This document shows, one piece after another, positions 1 to 9,312 of a stretch of 64,000 nucleotides of DNA. Made by a program: the position numbers and the translations under genes. The notes under the pieces were generated by a model, which worked only from the letters and a program-made list of their open reading frames with translations, searched no databases and had not been told where the DNA came from. Position 1 is the stretch's first letter. Each line of letters begins with the position of its first letter. The DNA is taken from positions 38,329 to 102,328 of the forward strand of contig CACZUR010000020.1 in assembly GCA_902784435.1 (NCBI GenBank), given 5' to 3'. This stretch comes from an uncultured Bacteroidia bacterium (GTDB lineage: Bacteria > Bacteroidota > Bacteroidia > Bacteroidales > UBA932).

Positions 1-1047
1 GTTGCGGAAACGTTCCACCACGTCGCCGGCAAACTGCAGGAGTTCTTCCTCGGGCAGGTTCAGGGTGGGCAGCAGTTCGTCGTACATCACTTTCTTCACA
101 AAAGCGCCGATTTCCGGATCTTCGCAGCATTCCTTCACGGTGTTCAGGCCGCTCAGGTAGCCCACGGGGCTGAGCACGGTGTGAGGACCGTTCAGAAGGG
201 TCACTTTTCTCTCGTGGTAAGGAGCCTCGGAAGGAACGAACAGCACATGCAGGCCGGCTTTGTCGGCCGGGAATTCGGCCGCCACTTCCTTCGGGGCCTC
301 GATCACCCACAGGTGGAAGATTTCGGCCTTGTCCAGCAGGTGGTCGTCGTAACCTGCCCTCTCGCACAGCTCGGCGGCGGTGTCACGCGGATAACCGGGG
401 ACGATGCGGTCTACCAGGGTGGAGTAGACACCGCAGGCGCCCTCGAACCAGGCACTGAAGTCCGGGCCCAGTTTCCACAGGTCGATGTACTGGCGGATGC
501 ACTCTTTCAGGTGCTTGCCGTTTTCGAAGATGAGCTCGCAGGGGAAGATGATCAGGCCCTTGGAGGCGTCTCCCTTGAAGTACTGCCAGCGGTGGTACAG
601 CAGCTGGGTGAGCTTGCCGGGATAGGAGCTGGCGGGCTTGTCGTCCAGCTTGCAGGCCGGGTCGAAGGCAATACCGGCTTCGGTGGTATTGGAAATCACA
701 AAGCGGATTTCCGGCTGCTCGGCCAGCTTGAGGTATGCCTCAAAGTCCTCGTACGGATTCAGGCCGCGGGAGATGACGTCAATCAGGTCCAGGCTGTTCA
801 CGGGCTGGCCGTTCTGCAGGCCCTGCAGGTTCAGGTGATACAGGCCGTCCTGTTCGTTCAGCCACGATACCATACCCTTTTCGATGGGCTGGACCACCAC
901 CACGGATCCGTTGAAATCGGTTTTCTGGTTGGTCTTCCAGATAATCCACTCGATGAATGCGCGGAGGAAGTTCCCTTCGCCAAACTGAATCACCTTCTCG
1001 GTGTACTGTTTTGCCTGCGGTGCAGACGTGCGGTTTAGTCTTTCCAT
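1..1047 (-). CDS. uxaB: Tagaturonate reductase (altronate oxidoreductase), 3' end cut by window edge
   Basis: NADH-dependent reduction of D-tagaturonate to D-altronate, the second step of galacturonate catabolism in the cytoplasm. Reading the minus strand from the ATG at 1045-1047 gives MERLNRTSAPQAKQYTEKVI followed by QFGEGNFLRAF, the characteristic N-terminal FGxGNFLRAF nucleotide-binding stretch of the mannitol dehydrogenase/UxaB family, and later VISNTTEAGI and KVTLLNGPHT, also typical of UxaB. The reading frame is open to base 1, so about 349 residues are present and the C-terminus is missing (full proteins are about 480 aa). It is the last visible gene of the leftward pectin operon, 11 bp after uxaA. 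Family assignment is confident from the motifs and from the uxaC-uxaA-uxaB order. Confidence 0.93.
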   Translation of the reverse strand, partial: MERLNRTSAPQAKQYTEKVIQFGEGNFLRAFIEWIIWKTNQKTDFNGSVVVVQPIEKGMVSWLNEQDGLYHLNLQGLQNGQPVNSLDLIDVISRGLNPYEDFEAYLKLAEQPEIRFVISNTTEAGIAFDPACKLDDKPASSYPGKLTQLLYHRWQYFKGDASKGLIIFPCELIFENGKHLKECIRQYIDLWKLGPDFSAWFEGACGVYSTLVDRIVPGYPRDTAAELCERAGYDDHLLDKAEIFHLWVIEAPKEVAAEFPADKAGLHVLFVPSEAPYHERKVTLLNGPHTVLSPVGYLSGLNTVKECCEDPEIGAFVKKVMYDELLPTLNLPEEELLQFAGDVVERFRN

Positions 1048-1058
1048 GTTATTGTTCT

Positions 1059-2636
1059 TTATAATGTTACTCCTTGTTTGAAAATGGCAATCTCGCGGAT
1101 GCCGTGCTTTTCGTTGTTCACGGGCTCTCCGCTGGCGACGGCCAGCACATAGTCGATGAAGCGGGGGGCCACATCGGCCATCATCTCGTCCTGCGCCAGC
1201 ACGCCGGCGTTGAAGTCAATCCAGGACGGCTTGGCCTCATAGAGCGGCGTATTGGTGGAGATTTTCATGGTGGGCACAAAGCTGCCGAACGGCGTGCCGC
1301 GGCCCGTAGTGAACAGCACAATCTGGCAGCCGCTGGCGCCCAGGGCCGTGGAGGCCACCAGGTCGTTGCCGGGGGCCGACAGCAGGTTCAATCCCTTGAC
1401 CGACAGGCGCTCGCCGTACTTCAGCACACCCCGGACGATGCTCTTGCCGCACTTCTGCGTGCAGCCCAGGCTCTTTTCCTCCAGTGTAGAGATGCCGCCC
1501 GCCTTGTTACCCGGCGACGGATTCTCGTACACCGGCATTCCCTGCTTCATGAAATATTCCTTGAAATCGTTGATCAGGGAGACGGTCTTGCCGAAGGTGG
1601 CTTCGTCCTGGCAACGGTTCATGAGGATGGTCTCCGCGCCGAACATCTCCGGCACCTCGGTAAGCACCGTAGTGCCGCCCTGGGCAACAATCCAGTCGGA
1701 GAATACGCCCAGCAGCGGATTCGCCGTAATGCCGCTCAGACCGTCGGAGCCGCCGCACTTCAGGCCTACGCGAAGCTCGCTCACGGGCACCTCCTCGCGC
1801 ACGTCCTGGGAAGCCACGGCATAGATTTCCTTCAGGCGCTCCACGCCATAGGCCACTTCATCATCCACCTTCTGGCATACGAACATCTTTACCCGGCGCT
1901 CGTCCACGGGGCCGCACAGCTCACGGAAAGCATCCAGCTGGTTGTTCTCACAGCCCAGGCTCACCACCAGCACGCCGCCGGCATTGGGGTGGTGCACCAT
2001 GTCCTTCAGGACCGTGCGGGTATTCTCATGGTCTCCGCCCAGCTGCGAACAGCCGTAATTGTGCGGGAACGTGACGATGGCATCCACGGAAGATGCCCGA
2101 TCAGGTCGGGCATGACGATCCCCGTCATGGCCGGCTTGACCGGCCATCTCTGCCTTGAAACGGTCTACGATCTGCTGGCAGATGCCGTTCACGCAACCCA
2201 CCGTGGGAATGACCCAGATCTGGTTGCGGACGCCCACCTGGCCGTCTGCCCGGCGGTATCCTTTAAAGGTCCTTACTTCCGGAGCAGACAAAACTTTTTC
2301 GCTCCCCTTGCGGGTAGAAAAAGTTTTAGTCTGCGAAGGGTCGTTATCGGCCTTTACGTAATCGAGAGGCTCATACTTGTATTCCAGCAGGCCTTCCAGG
2401 TTGGTCTTGATGCACTCGTGGTTCACCAGGGTGCCGGCAGCGGCGTCACGGGTGACGTGGCCGATGGGAAAACCGTATTTGATGACATTGTCGTTGGCCT
2501 TCAGGTCCTTCAGGACAATCTTGTGTCCGCGGGGAATGTCCATCGTGAGGGTCACGCCTTCCACCACCTCCCCTTTCCGGAGGTCCTCCAGCGCAACGGC
2601 CACATTGTCGGCCGGGTTGATTTTGATGTACTTCAT
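1059..2636 (-). CDS. uxaA: Altronate dehydratase with two in-frame palindromic insertions
   Basis: Dehydrates D-altronate to 2-keto-3-deoxy-D-gluconate in the cytoplasm. The 525-residue protein has the N-terminal SAF-like domain (about residues 1-95) and the large catalytic domain starting at FKGYRRADGQVGVRNQIWVI, with YGCSQLGGDHENT, CGGSDGLSGITANP and the C-terminal IDFNAGVLA motif of UxaA. Two segments look foreign to the family: about 17 residues just before FKGYRRADG, encoded by an imperfect inverted repeat (2284-2334), and about 20 residues (MAGQAGHDGD...) before VDAIVTFPHNYGCS, encoded by a double hairpin (2091-2149). Both keep the frame. The start lies 1 bp from the uxaC stop, suggesting coupled translation. 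Function is confident; whether the inserts alter activity is unknown. Confidence 0.95.
   Translation of the reverse strand: MKYIKINPADNVAVALEDLRKGEVVEGVTLTMDIPRGHKIVLKDLKANDNVIKYGFPIGHVTRDAAAGTLVNHECIKTNLEGLLEYKYEPLDYVKADNDPSQTKTFSTRKGSEKVLSAPEVRTFKGYRRADGQVGVRNQIWVIPTVGCVNGICQQIVDRFKAEMAGQAGHDGDRHARPDRASSVDAIVTFPHNYGCSQLGGDHENTRTVLKDMVHHPNAGGVLVVSLGCENNQLDAFRELCGPVDERRVKMFVCQKVDDEVAYGVERLKEIYAVASQDVREEVPVSELRVGLKCGGSDGLSGITANPLLGVFSDWIVAQGGTTVLTEVPEMFGAETILMNRCQDEATFGKTVSLINDFKEYFMKQGMPVYENPSPGNKAGGISTLEEKSLGCTQKCGKSIVRGVLKYGERLSVKGLNLLSAPGNDLVASTALGASGCQIVLFTTGRGTPFGSFVPTMKISTNTPLYEAKPSWIDFNAGVLAQDEMMADVAPRFIDYVLAVASGEPVNNEKHGIREIAIFKQGVTL
2091..2149. repeat. Double-hairpin element inside uxaA (MAGQAGHD type)
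   Basis: Two adjacent palindromes: ATGCCCGA (2093-2100), loop, TCGGGCAT (2106-2113); then ATGGCCGG (2127-2134), loop, CCGGCCAT (2140-2147). Translated on the minus strand it gives MAGQAGHDGDRHARPDRASS, absent from the usual UxaA fold as I know it. A second copy of the same layout lies in the GH105 gene at 15920-15971. Confidence 0.85.
2284..2334. repeat. Inverted repeat inside uxaA
   Basis: Left arm GCAGACAAAACTTTTTC (2284-2300), 16-nt loop, right arm GAAAAAGTTTTAGTCTGC (2317-2334); the arms are complementary except for one bulged base. It encodes the linker segment between the N-terminal and catalytic domains and keeps the frame. AT-rich arms contrast with the surrounding GC-rich gene. Confidence 0.8.
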
Positions 2637-2637
2637 A

Positions 2638-4053
2638 CTAGAAGTTAAAATAGTTCTTGGCGTTGTTGTAGGAGATATCCTCTACCATCTTGCCGATGGT
2701 TTCCAGCTCGGAGGCGGGCAGTTTGCCCTCTTCCACGTCCTTGCCCAGCACATCGCAGAGGATGCGGCGGAAGTACTCGTGGCGGGGATAGGAGATGAAG
2801 CTGCGGCTGTCCGTGAGCATGCCCACGAAGCGGGAGAACAGGCCCAGGACGCTGAGGGCATCCATCTGGCGGCGCATACCTACTTCCTGATCCAGGAACC
2901 ACCAGCCGCTGCCGAACTGCATCTTGCCGGGCACGGTGCCGTCGTTGAAGGTGTACAGCATGGTCATCATCACCTCGTTGTCCTTCGGATTCAGGCAGTA
3001 AAGGATGGTCTTGGTGAGGGCATCCTCGCTGGCCAGGCGGTCGAAGAACTTGTGGCCGGCGGCAGCGATTTCCTGGTCGTGGATGGCATCGAAACCGGTG
3101 TCGGGGCCCACCAGACCGAACATCTTGGAGTTGTTGTTGCGGATGGCGCCGATGTGGAACTGCTGCGTCCAGCCGGCCTCGGCGTCCATGACGGCCTGGT
3201 CGTGCAGGAAAGCGCTGCGGAATTTCTCCAGTTCCTTGGCGTTGGGGGCGATGCCCATGAGCACTTTCTTGAAGATGAGCTCAATCTCGATCTCCTTGTA
3301 GTCGGCGCTGTAGAAGTTCTCCAGACCATGGTCGGAGAGTTTGCAGCCGTTGGCGGCAAAGTAGTCGTGACGCTTTTTCAGGGCCTCGCAAAGGTCGGCA
3401 TAAGAGTCAATCTCCATGTCGGCGGCTTCGCCCAGCTGCTGGAGGTAGGCCTTGTAGGCCTTGGGGTCTTCGATGGCCATGGCCTTGTCCGGACGCCAGG
3501 CGGGAATCACCTTGGTGCCGAAGGGATGGGCGGCAATCTGCTTGTGATAGCGCAGGTCGTCGGCAGGGTCGTCGGTGGTGCACACGGTCTCTACGTTGAA
3601 GCGGCGGATGAGGGCCTGGCCGCGGAATTCGGGCGTGGCCAGCTTGGCGTTGCACTCCTCGAAGATTTCACGCGCGGTGGCGGGGCACAGGAGCTTGTCG
3701 ATGCCGAACACACGGCTCAGTTCCAGGTGCGTCCAGTGATACAGGGGGTTCCGCATGGTATAGGGCACCGTCTCGGCCCATTTCTGGAAGGTTTCCCAGG
3801 CGCTGTACTTGCCGCCGGTCAGGTAGTCCTCGGACACGCCGTTGGCCCGCATGGCACGCCACTTATAGTGGTCGCCGTAGTGGCCGTCCACCAGCCACAG
3901 CTGGGTAATATCGCGGAACTGGATGTTCTCTGCGATCTGCTGCGGCACCAGGTGGCAGTGATAGTCGATGATGGGCATCTTTTCCGCGTGCTCATGGTAC
4001 AGTTTCTTGGCGGTCTCCGTCTGGAGCATGAAATCGGGATGGATAAAGGTCAT
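2638..4053 (-). CDS. uxaC: Glucuronate/galacturonate isomerase
   Basis: Isomerises D-galacturonate to D-tagaturonate (and D-glucuronate to D-fructuronate), the entry step of the pathway. The 471-residue length is normal. Near the N-terminus it has MPIIDYHCHLVPQQIAEN, the metal-binding His-x-His of this amidohydrolase-like family, then WRAMRANG and TTDDPADDLRYH. The stop codon ends 1 bp before the uxaA start on the same strand, so the three uxa genes are probably translated together. It follows the surface lipoprotein gene by 73 bp containing a stable hairpin, which may set the ratio between the extracellular machinery and the catabolic enzymes. Confidence 0.97.
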   Translation of the reverse strand: MTFIHPDFMLQTETAKKLYHEHAEKMPIIDYHCHLVPQQIAENIQFRDITQLWLVDGHYGDHYKWRAMRANGVSEDYLTGGKYSAWETFQKWAETVPYTMRNPLYHWTHLELSRVFGIDKLLCPATAREIFEECNAKLATPEFRGQALIRRFNVETVCTTDDPADDLRYHKQIAAHPFGTKVIPAWRPDKAMAIEDPKAYKAYLQQLGEAADMEIDSYADLCEALKKRHDYFAANGCKLSDHGLENFYSADYKEIEIELIFKKVLMGIAPNAKELEKFRSAFLHDQAVMDAEAGWTQQFHIGAIRNNNSKMFGLVGPDTGFDAIHDQEIAAAGHKFFDRLASEDALTKTILYCLNPKDNEVMMTMLYTFNDGTVPGKMQFGSGWWFLDQEVGMRRQMDALSVLGLFSRFVGMLTDSRSFISYPRHEYFRRILCDVLGKDVEEGKLPASELETIGKMVEDISYNNAKNYFNF

Positions 4054-4087
4054 AGTGCTATTGTGTTTTAATTATTTGTCTGGAAGG

Positions 4088-4111
4088 GAGCCGGGGTGTC
4101 ACCCCCGGCTC
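4088..4111 (-). promoter_or_regulatory. Intercistronic hairpin between the PUL lipoprotein and uxaC
   Basis: GAGCCGGGG (4088-4096) pairs with CCCCGGCTC (4103-4111) over a 6-nt loop. On the minus-strand transcript it lies just after the lipoprotein stop and is not followed by a U-run, so it looks more like an attenuator or mRNA-processing hairpin than a classical terminator. Confidence 0.5.
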
Positions 4112-4126
4112 TCTTAATGGGGTTCA

Positions 4127-4980
4127 CTAGTTGTTGTAGTGAATCTTGTAGAAGCGCAGGCCATTCACCGGAGCGGTGATGATGACCTCGCCGGCCGGGA
4201 TGCTGTACTCCAGTTCGCCAGGGGTATTGGCGGAGTAGCCGCCGGGCAGAGCCTGGACGTCTTCGCCTACCGCCACCTGTACGGTGCGGTCCATAGCTTC
4301 ATCTTCAGGGTTCCCTGGTCGGGAGCCGTGAACTTGAAGTAACGGTCCATTTCGCCGGACTTGCCGCCGAACTGAATGAACGTGGTGTTGTACTTGCTCT
4401 TGCTGCCGGAGTGGAACAGCAGGCCTTCAACGGTGAGGTCGATATTGGTGATATCGGCATTCGCAGCACCCAGGGCACCCAGGGCCGTCTGCCAGTCGCT
4501 GGCAGAGAAGTCCCAGTCGTATTCCACCTTGGCGGCAGGGCCGGACATGTAGGTGAATTCGAACTTGTAGAAGCGCAGACCGTTCTGGGGTGCGGTAATG
4601 ATCACGTCACCCGCAGCCACGCTGTACTCCAGTTCGCCAGGGGTATTGGCGGAGTAGCCGCCGGGCAGAGCCTGGACGTCTTCGCCTACCGCCACCTGTA
4701 CGGTGCGGTCCATAGCTTCCATAGCTTCAGAGCTACCGGTGTTGGAAACCGTAATCTTCAGGGTTCCCTGTTCGGGAGCCGTGAACTTGAAGTAACGGTC
4801 CATTTCGCCGGATTTGCCACCGAGCTGGAAGAAGGTCGTGTTGTACTTGCTCTTGCTGCCGGAATGAATGGTGAAGCCATTCAAGGTAAGATCCCAGTTG
4901 GTGATATCTGCATTCACTGCACCGTAGCCGGCAAAGGCGGCCTGCCAGTCGGCATCGGAGAAGTCCCAGGTGAGGGTTAC
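4127..4980 (-). repeat. Tandem duplicated C-terminal module of the surface lipoprotein
   Basis: Long stretches around 4140-4350 and 4565-4800 are nearly identical, including the segment encoding ALPGGYSANTPGELEYS. They correspond to two successive copies of one beta-sandwich-like module. The copy nearest the stop lacks 33 bp plus one extra base relative to the other. Confidence 0.85.
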
Positions 4981-7419
4981 CTCCACCTGCTCTTCCCCGC
5001 CCTTAGGCTGGATGGCAAAGGCAGCACCGCCCAGTTCGGACTTCACGTAGTAAATGTCGTCCTCACGCGGGAAGGCCTGCACGGTGAAGTTGTACAGACC
5101 GGCCTTCAGGGCGGCGATGTCCTCGGCGGGCACCGTGAAGCTGAGCTCGGTCTGCGGATCCTGCTTGCGCTTGTTGAACACCACCTCATAATGGTCGGCA
5201 TTGTCGATGGCTTCCCAGGTAATGGTGACATCGGCGGCTTCGCCTTCCATCACGGTTACGGGCTCTACAACGGGCTTCGGGGTAGCCAGCACGCGGTTTC
5301 CGGCCAGTACATCCTGGCTCCAGGCCAGTTTCTTGATGGAAACGGCACCGGTGGAATACAGGTAGATGGTAGCTTCGCCGTTCACCTCGGGAACCACGAT
5401 CTTCTGCACCTCGGGGTTGGCACCGGATGCGACGGCACCGCCCTGGACGGCCAGGCCATTGTCATCGTAGAGGGCTACGACCACGCTGGCGCCCGTCTTG
5501 GCGGCATCGTCCAGGAGCATGTCCACGGAACCGGGAGCATCCACCTTGAAGGCAGCATAACCTTCGGAGGGAACGCCCTTGCGGGTGAGCACGGAGGCGG
5601 TAGTGAAGTTGATGCCACCGTCGGCATTCATCGGGGTGGTCTCGGTTCCCACGAGCATCAGTTCGTCACGCACGCGGCTGTTCTTCACGTCGCCGGCGAA
5701 GAGGCTGGCGTCCTGGAGATTCCACGTGTGGGCGGCCGTAATCACGTTCTGGGTGAGGTCTTCGGGTTTCTCCACATAGGGAATCCACCACTTGGAAGCG
5801 CCCACCTGACCTTCAATCAGATCCTGTGCAGCCAGCTGGAAGAAGTTGCCTTTGGAGTTGTAGCAGGGATCCACGTTCATGGTCTTGAAGCCGGCCTCGC
5901 CGGCAGAGATCTTCTTGAAGAAGTTCTCGCCCTGCGCGTAGCTGTAGTTACCGGAAGCGGTGAGGTCGGGCATCACGGTATTGGCATTGTCCTGAATCAG
6001 CTGGGCCTTGTCGGTGCCGTCGGTCTTGCCGCCGTCTTCGAACAGGAACAGGTTGTTCTTCAGGCTCATCTGATGCGGGACACGGACGGCGAAGACGCCG
6101 CGGTTGTTGCCATCGTCAATGGTGGCGATGTTCTTTACGGTGTTGTTCTCGAAGGTAATCTTCCCAATCTTGATGGCGTCGGAGGCGTCGATGCGGAACA
6201 GGGTACGGATACCATCGTACATGGTATTGTTGAGGAAGGCGACCTCATCGATTTCCGTGGTTTTGCGGATATCGAAGGCATCACCGCCGGAACCCGGGAT
6301 ACAATACATGTCGCAGGAGTCGAAGGTGAAGTTCTGAATCTTCACCACGGCGTCGTTGTTGCCATAGAAGAAGCCGGCCAGGAAGTTGGTGATTTCGCAG
6401 TTCACGAACTTGATGGTGCCCACCGTAGGAGTACCGCCGGTGTGCTCCACGATACGGGAACCGCCCACGCCGTCGAACTTGATGTTCTCGAAGTACAGGT
6501 TGGCGTTCTGCTCGGCCAGGTCGGCCGTCAGTTCCACCTTGCCCTGAACCACGGGCTTGCTGCCGTCCGGGCCCGCCTGACCCGACAGGCTCAGGCTGCC
6601 AACGGGCTTGGCCGTGCTCATGGAGTAGGGTTCATCGCTGTAGGCCAGCAGGTAGTCGCCACCGGCCACCACAGCGGCCTTCAGCTCTTCAGAGTTGGTC
6701 AGAAGCGTCTTGGTGCCGGTTTCGGCCTGGGTCCAGGTGTCCACGGTACCGCGGGAAGCGCTCATGTAAAAGAGGGTGATCTGGTACTCGGTAGAGGCTG
6801 CCAGTCCGTCGATGGTGGCGGATGCGGCATTGGCCTCGGCGCCGGACAGTTCCTTCTTCACGGAATTGCCGCCCTTTACGGGAACAGCCTTCAGCTCGGT
6901 CACTTCCGTATAATCGCTCACTTCCTTGCTCCAGGCGAGGGTAACGGAGGTGGCAGTACGGCCGGTGACTTCCACAAACAGGTTGTCCTTCACGGCGTAG
7001 GTCTTGAGTCCGCCTTCGCTGTCATAGATGGCTAAATTGGACTCGGTGCCTTCCACCTTGAAACCTTCGGCGTCCACTTTATAGGCGCTCACGGTGAACC
7101 AGTACTTCTGGTCGGCGGTGAGACGGGTGGTGAAGGGAACATCGGCGGGAGCCAGCTCCCAGCTGTTCTCTTCCTGGGTCCTCTCCGCATCCGTATACAC
7201 GGTGAGGAGGTATGCACCGGCGTCCTTGTTCACGTCCCAGGAGAAGGTGACGTTGTCGCCGGTAGCGGCATCTACCCTGGCAGCGAGATTCTGCGGCTCC
7301 AGGCAGCGGGAAAGGCTCAGTTCCGTAATCTCGCTGAACTCTTTCTTGGCGCAGCCGGCCAGCATGGCAAGGCCTGCCAGTGCAGCCAGAGAGACTTTCA
7401 AAATATTCTTGTAGTTCAT
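4127..7419 (-). CDS. Surface lipoprotein with DUF4957/DUF5123-like beta-helix, frameshifted near its C-terminus
   Basis: Probable outer-surface glycan-binding lipoprotein of the pectin locus. It starts MNYKNILKVSLAALAGLAML followed by AGCAKKE, a lipobox. Fibronectin-like repeats (about residues 40-245) precede a right-handed beta-helix-like stretch rich in N and F (FENIKFDGVGGSRI, FVNCEITNFLAGFFYGN, FLNNTMYDGIRTLFRID), the pattern of DUF4957/DUF5123 proteins beside Bacteroidota pectate lyases. Two tandem copies of a roughly 130-residue module (WDFSDADWQAAF..., WDFSASDWQTAL...) form the C-terminus. In the last module one G is missing near 4299-4302, and 33 bp present in the other copy are deleted. 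The in-frame product ends at 4267 with KLWTAPYRWR, while the correct frame continues to a stop at 4127-4129 (LRFYKIHYNN). This could be a real mutation or an assembly error. Confidence 0.8.
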
Positions 7420-7431
7420 AATGCGTCAGAT

Positions 7432-9282
7432 TTAAAGGCTCTCGTAACCGTAGTCGTTCTTGATATTACCCTGACTGTTGGTCATGGTAGTATTGAAGAT
7501 GGGCCAGAACATGTGCTGCTCGGGATCGTCGCCGTAAATACCGTCGATCAGCGCCTCATACAGGCCGGTGTCGGCACCCTTGCTGTCCACGATCTTGTTG
7601 AAGTATTCGGCCTTCTTCTCCCAGGCACCGGCGGGCTTCACGGCTTCTCCGGTGAATCCGTAGATCAGGAGTTTGTTGCCGTCCAGCTGCCAGTAAACGT
7701 CGCCGCCCAGCATATTCACCACCTTTCCGTTGGGATCGGTGAGGTTGTCACGCAGGTTGCGCATATCGGCCTTGGCCTGGTCCATCTTGGTTTTCAGGAG
7801 GTTCCAGCGGATGAGGTCGAACTTGCGGGTCATCTCGCCCACGAACTCGAAGGCGCGCTCGTCCACGATAGCATTGAACATGTCATCCTTGCTGCCGATG
7901 GCTTCCACGTAAGCTTCGGCCTGGTCTTCGTGGCCCTTGAAGGCACGTTCGCGCACGGGCAGCAGATACTGCTTGGCAGCGTTCAGGTCGCCCTGTTCGT
8001 TGGCGATTTCGGCAGCCATCAGGAGAATATCGGCATAACGCAGCACAACGGGCTTCACACCGTCGTCGTTACCGCCCTTGTAAGCGTCCTTGGTCATCCA
8101 ATCCCAGCGATACTTGCCGAAGTACCAGCGCTGGATACCCACCAGTTCGGGTTCGTCGTTGGCATTCCAGCGCCAGTTCACGCAGGAGATGTCGCGGCGG
8201 ACGTCGTTCGCGTCATACTTGAACCACAGGGTGGGAACAGGACCGGCATCACCGCCGCGGGTGACCGTGGCGCCACCGGCATAGGAGGAGCCTTCGGAAC
8301 GGACGGCGAACGTGTAGTTCCAGCGTCCGCGGCCGTCGGAGAACGGAATCACGAACAGAGGCTCATGACCGGGACCAGCCACCAGGTTGTCGCGGTTGCT
8401 CTGATTCTTCCACAGCTGTTCGAAGTCTTCCAGGGAAGCGCTGCCGGACTCGATGGCATCCTGCAGATGCTTGAGCGCCTTCGGATAAAGGACGTCCTTC
8501 TGGAGTTCGGGGTCGGTGGTCAGGCGGACCGATCCCAGGTCGCCGGTGCCCACCATTCCGTCGTCCGGACGCAGGGCATAACCGGAAGCCATGAGCGCGA
8601 TGCGGGCATACAGACCCTGGGCGAACATCTTGTTCACGCGGTCCGTACGGGAAGTAGCGGCGCTCTGGCCGGGATAAGGCAGGTAAGGGATGGCCTCGTC
8701 CAGGTCGGCAAGCAGCTGCTTGAAGATCTCGTCACGGCTGGCTTTGGCGGCATAGATGGTCGTGCTGGTAGTGGGCTCGAAGCGGGCGGGAACATCGCCC
8801 CAGGCCCTTACCAGGTCGTAGTAGATCATGGCACGCAGGGTGAGCACCTCGCCCAGCAGGTAAGCCATATCCTTGTTTTCAGCCACGTTGCCATAGGAAC
8901 GGATGCCTTCGATGCACAGGTTGGCACGCTCGATGGCTTCGTACATTTTGGCGAAGGGACCGTTATCCAGATTCAGCTGACCGTTGTTGGGCAGCAGGGT
9001 ATAACCGGCAATCTGGTATTTCTCGTCCGTAGGCTTATAGGTGTTGTACCACTCGATATCGCTGTTCAGGCCAATCCAGGGAAGGTAACGGCCGCGATAG
9101 TTGTTGGTTTCGCCGAAAGACTGGGAGATGGAGAAGATGGTGTTTTCCGTGAGGGAGTAGTTGGAATAGACGGTAGCCGCGTCAAAAGTGGACGGGGACT
9201 CGGAATCCAGGAACTTCTCGCAGGAAGAGGCCATCAGCAGTGTCGCAGTTACGCCGAGAATATAGAATAAAATCTTTTTCAT
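7432..9282 (-). CDS. SusD/RagB-family surface glycan-binding lipoprotein
   Basis: Lid-like lipoprotein that pairs with the SusC transporter and binds oligogalacturonides at the cell surface (partner and ligand inferred from context). The 616-residue protein begins MKKILFYILGVTATLLMASS followed by CEKFLDSESP, a lipobox plus the CEKFLD start typical of SusD. Family landmarks include the helical region with LGEVLTLRAMIYYDLVRAWG (RAxxYxxLvrxyG) and the C-terminal FEFVGEMTRKFDLIRWNLLK (the ERxxEfxgEgxRxxDLiRW motif). It lies 30 bp downstream of the SusC gene. Sequence of this pair is too generic to define the exact glycan. Confidence 0.95.
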   Translation of the reverse strand: MKKILFYILGVTATLLMASSCEKFLDSESPSTFDAATVYSNYSLTENTIFSISQSFGETNNYRGRYLPWIGLNSDIEWYNTYKPTDEKYQIAGYTLLPNNGQLNLDNGPFAKMYEAIERANLCIEGIRSYGNVAENKDMAYLLGEVLTLRAMIYYDLVRAWGDVPARFEPTTSTTIYAAKASRDEIFKQLLADLDEAIPYLPYPGQSAATSRTDRVNKMFAQGLYARIALMASGYALRPDDGMVGTGDLGSVRLTTDPELQKDVLYPKALKHLQDAIESGSASLEDFEQLWKNQSNRDNLVAGPGHEPLFVIPFSDGRGRWNYTFAVRSEGSSYAGGATVTRGGDAGPVPTLWFKYDANDVRRDISCVNWRWNANDEPELVGIQRWYFGKYRWDWMTKDAYKGGNDDGVKPVVLRYADILLMAAEIANEQGDLNAAKQYLLPVRERAFKGHEDQAEAYVEAIGSKDDMFNAIVDERAFEFVGEMTRKFDLIRWNLLKTKMDQAKADMRNLRDNLTDPNGKVVNMLGGDVYWQLDGNKLLIYGFTGEAVKPAGAWEKKAEYFNKIVDSKGADTGLYEALIDGIYGDDPEQHMFWPIFNTTMTNSQGNIKNDYGYESL

Positions 9283-9312
9283 AACAATCTTTATTATCTC
9301 AGTGTCCTACAA

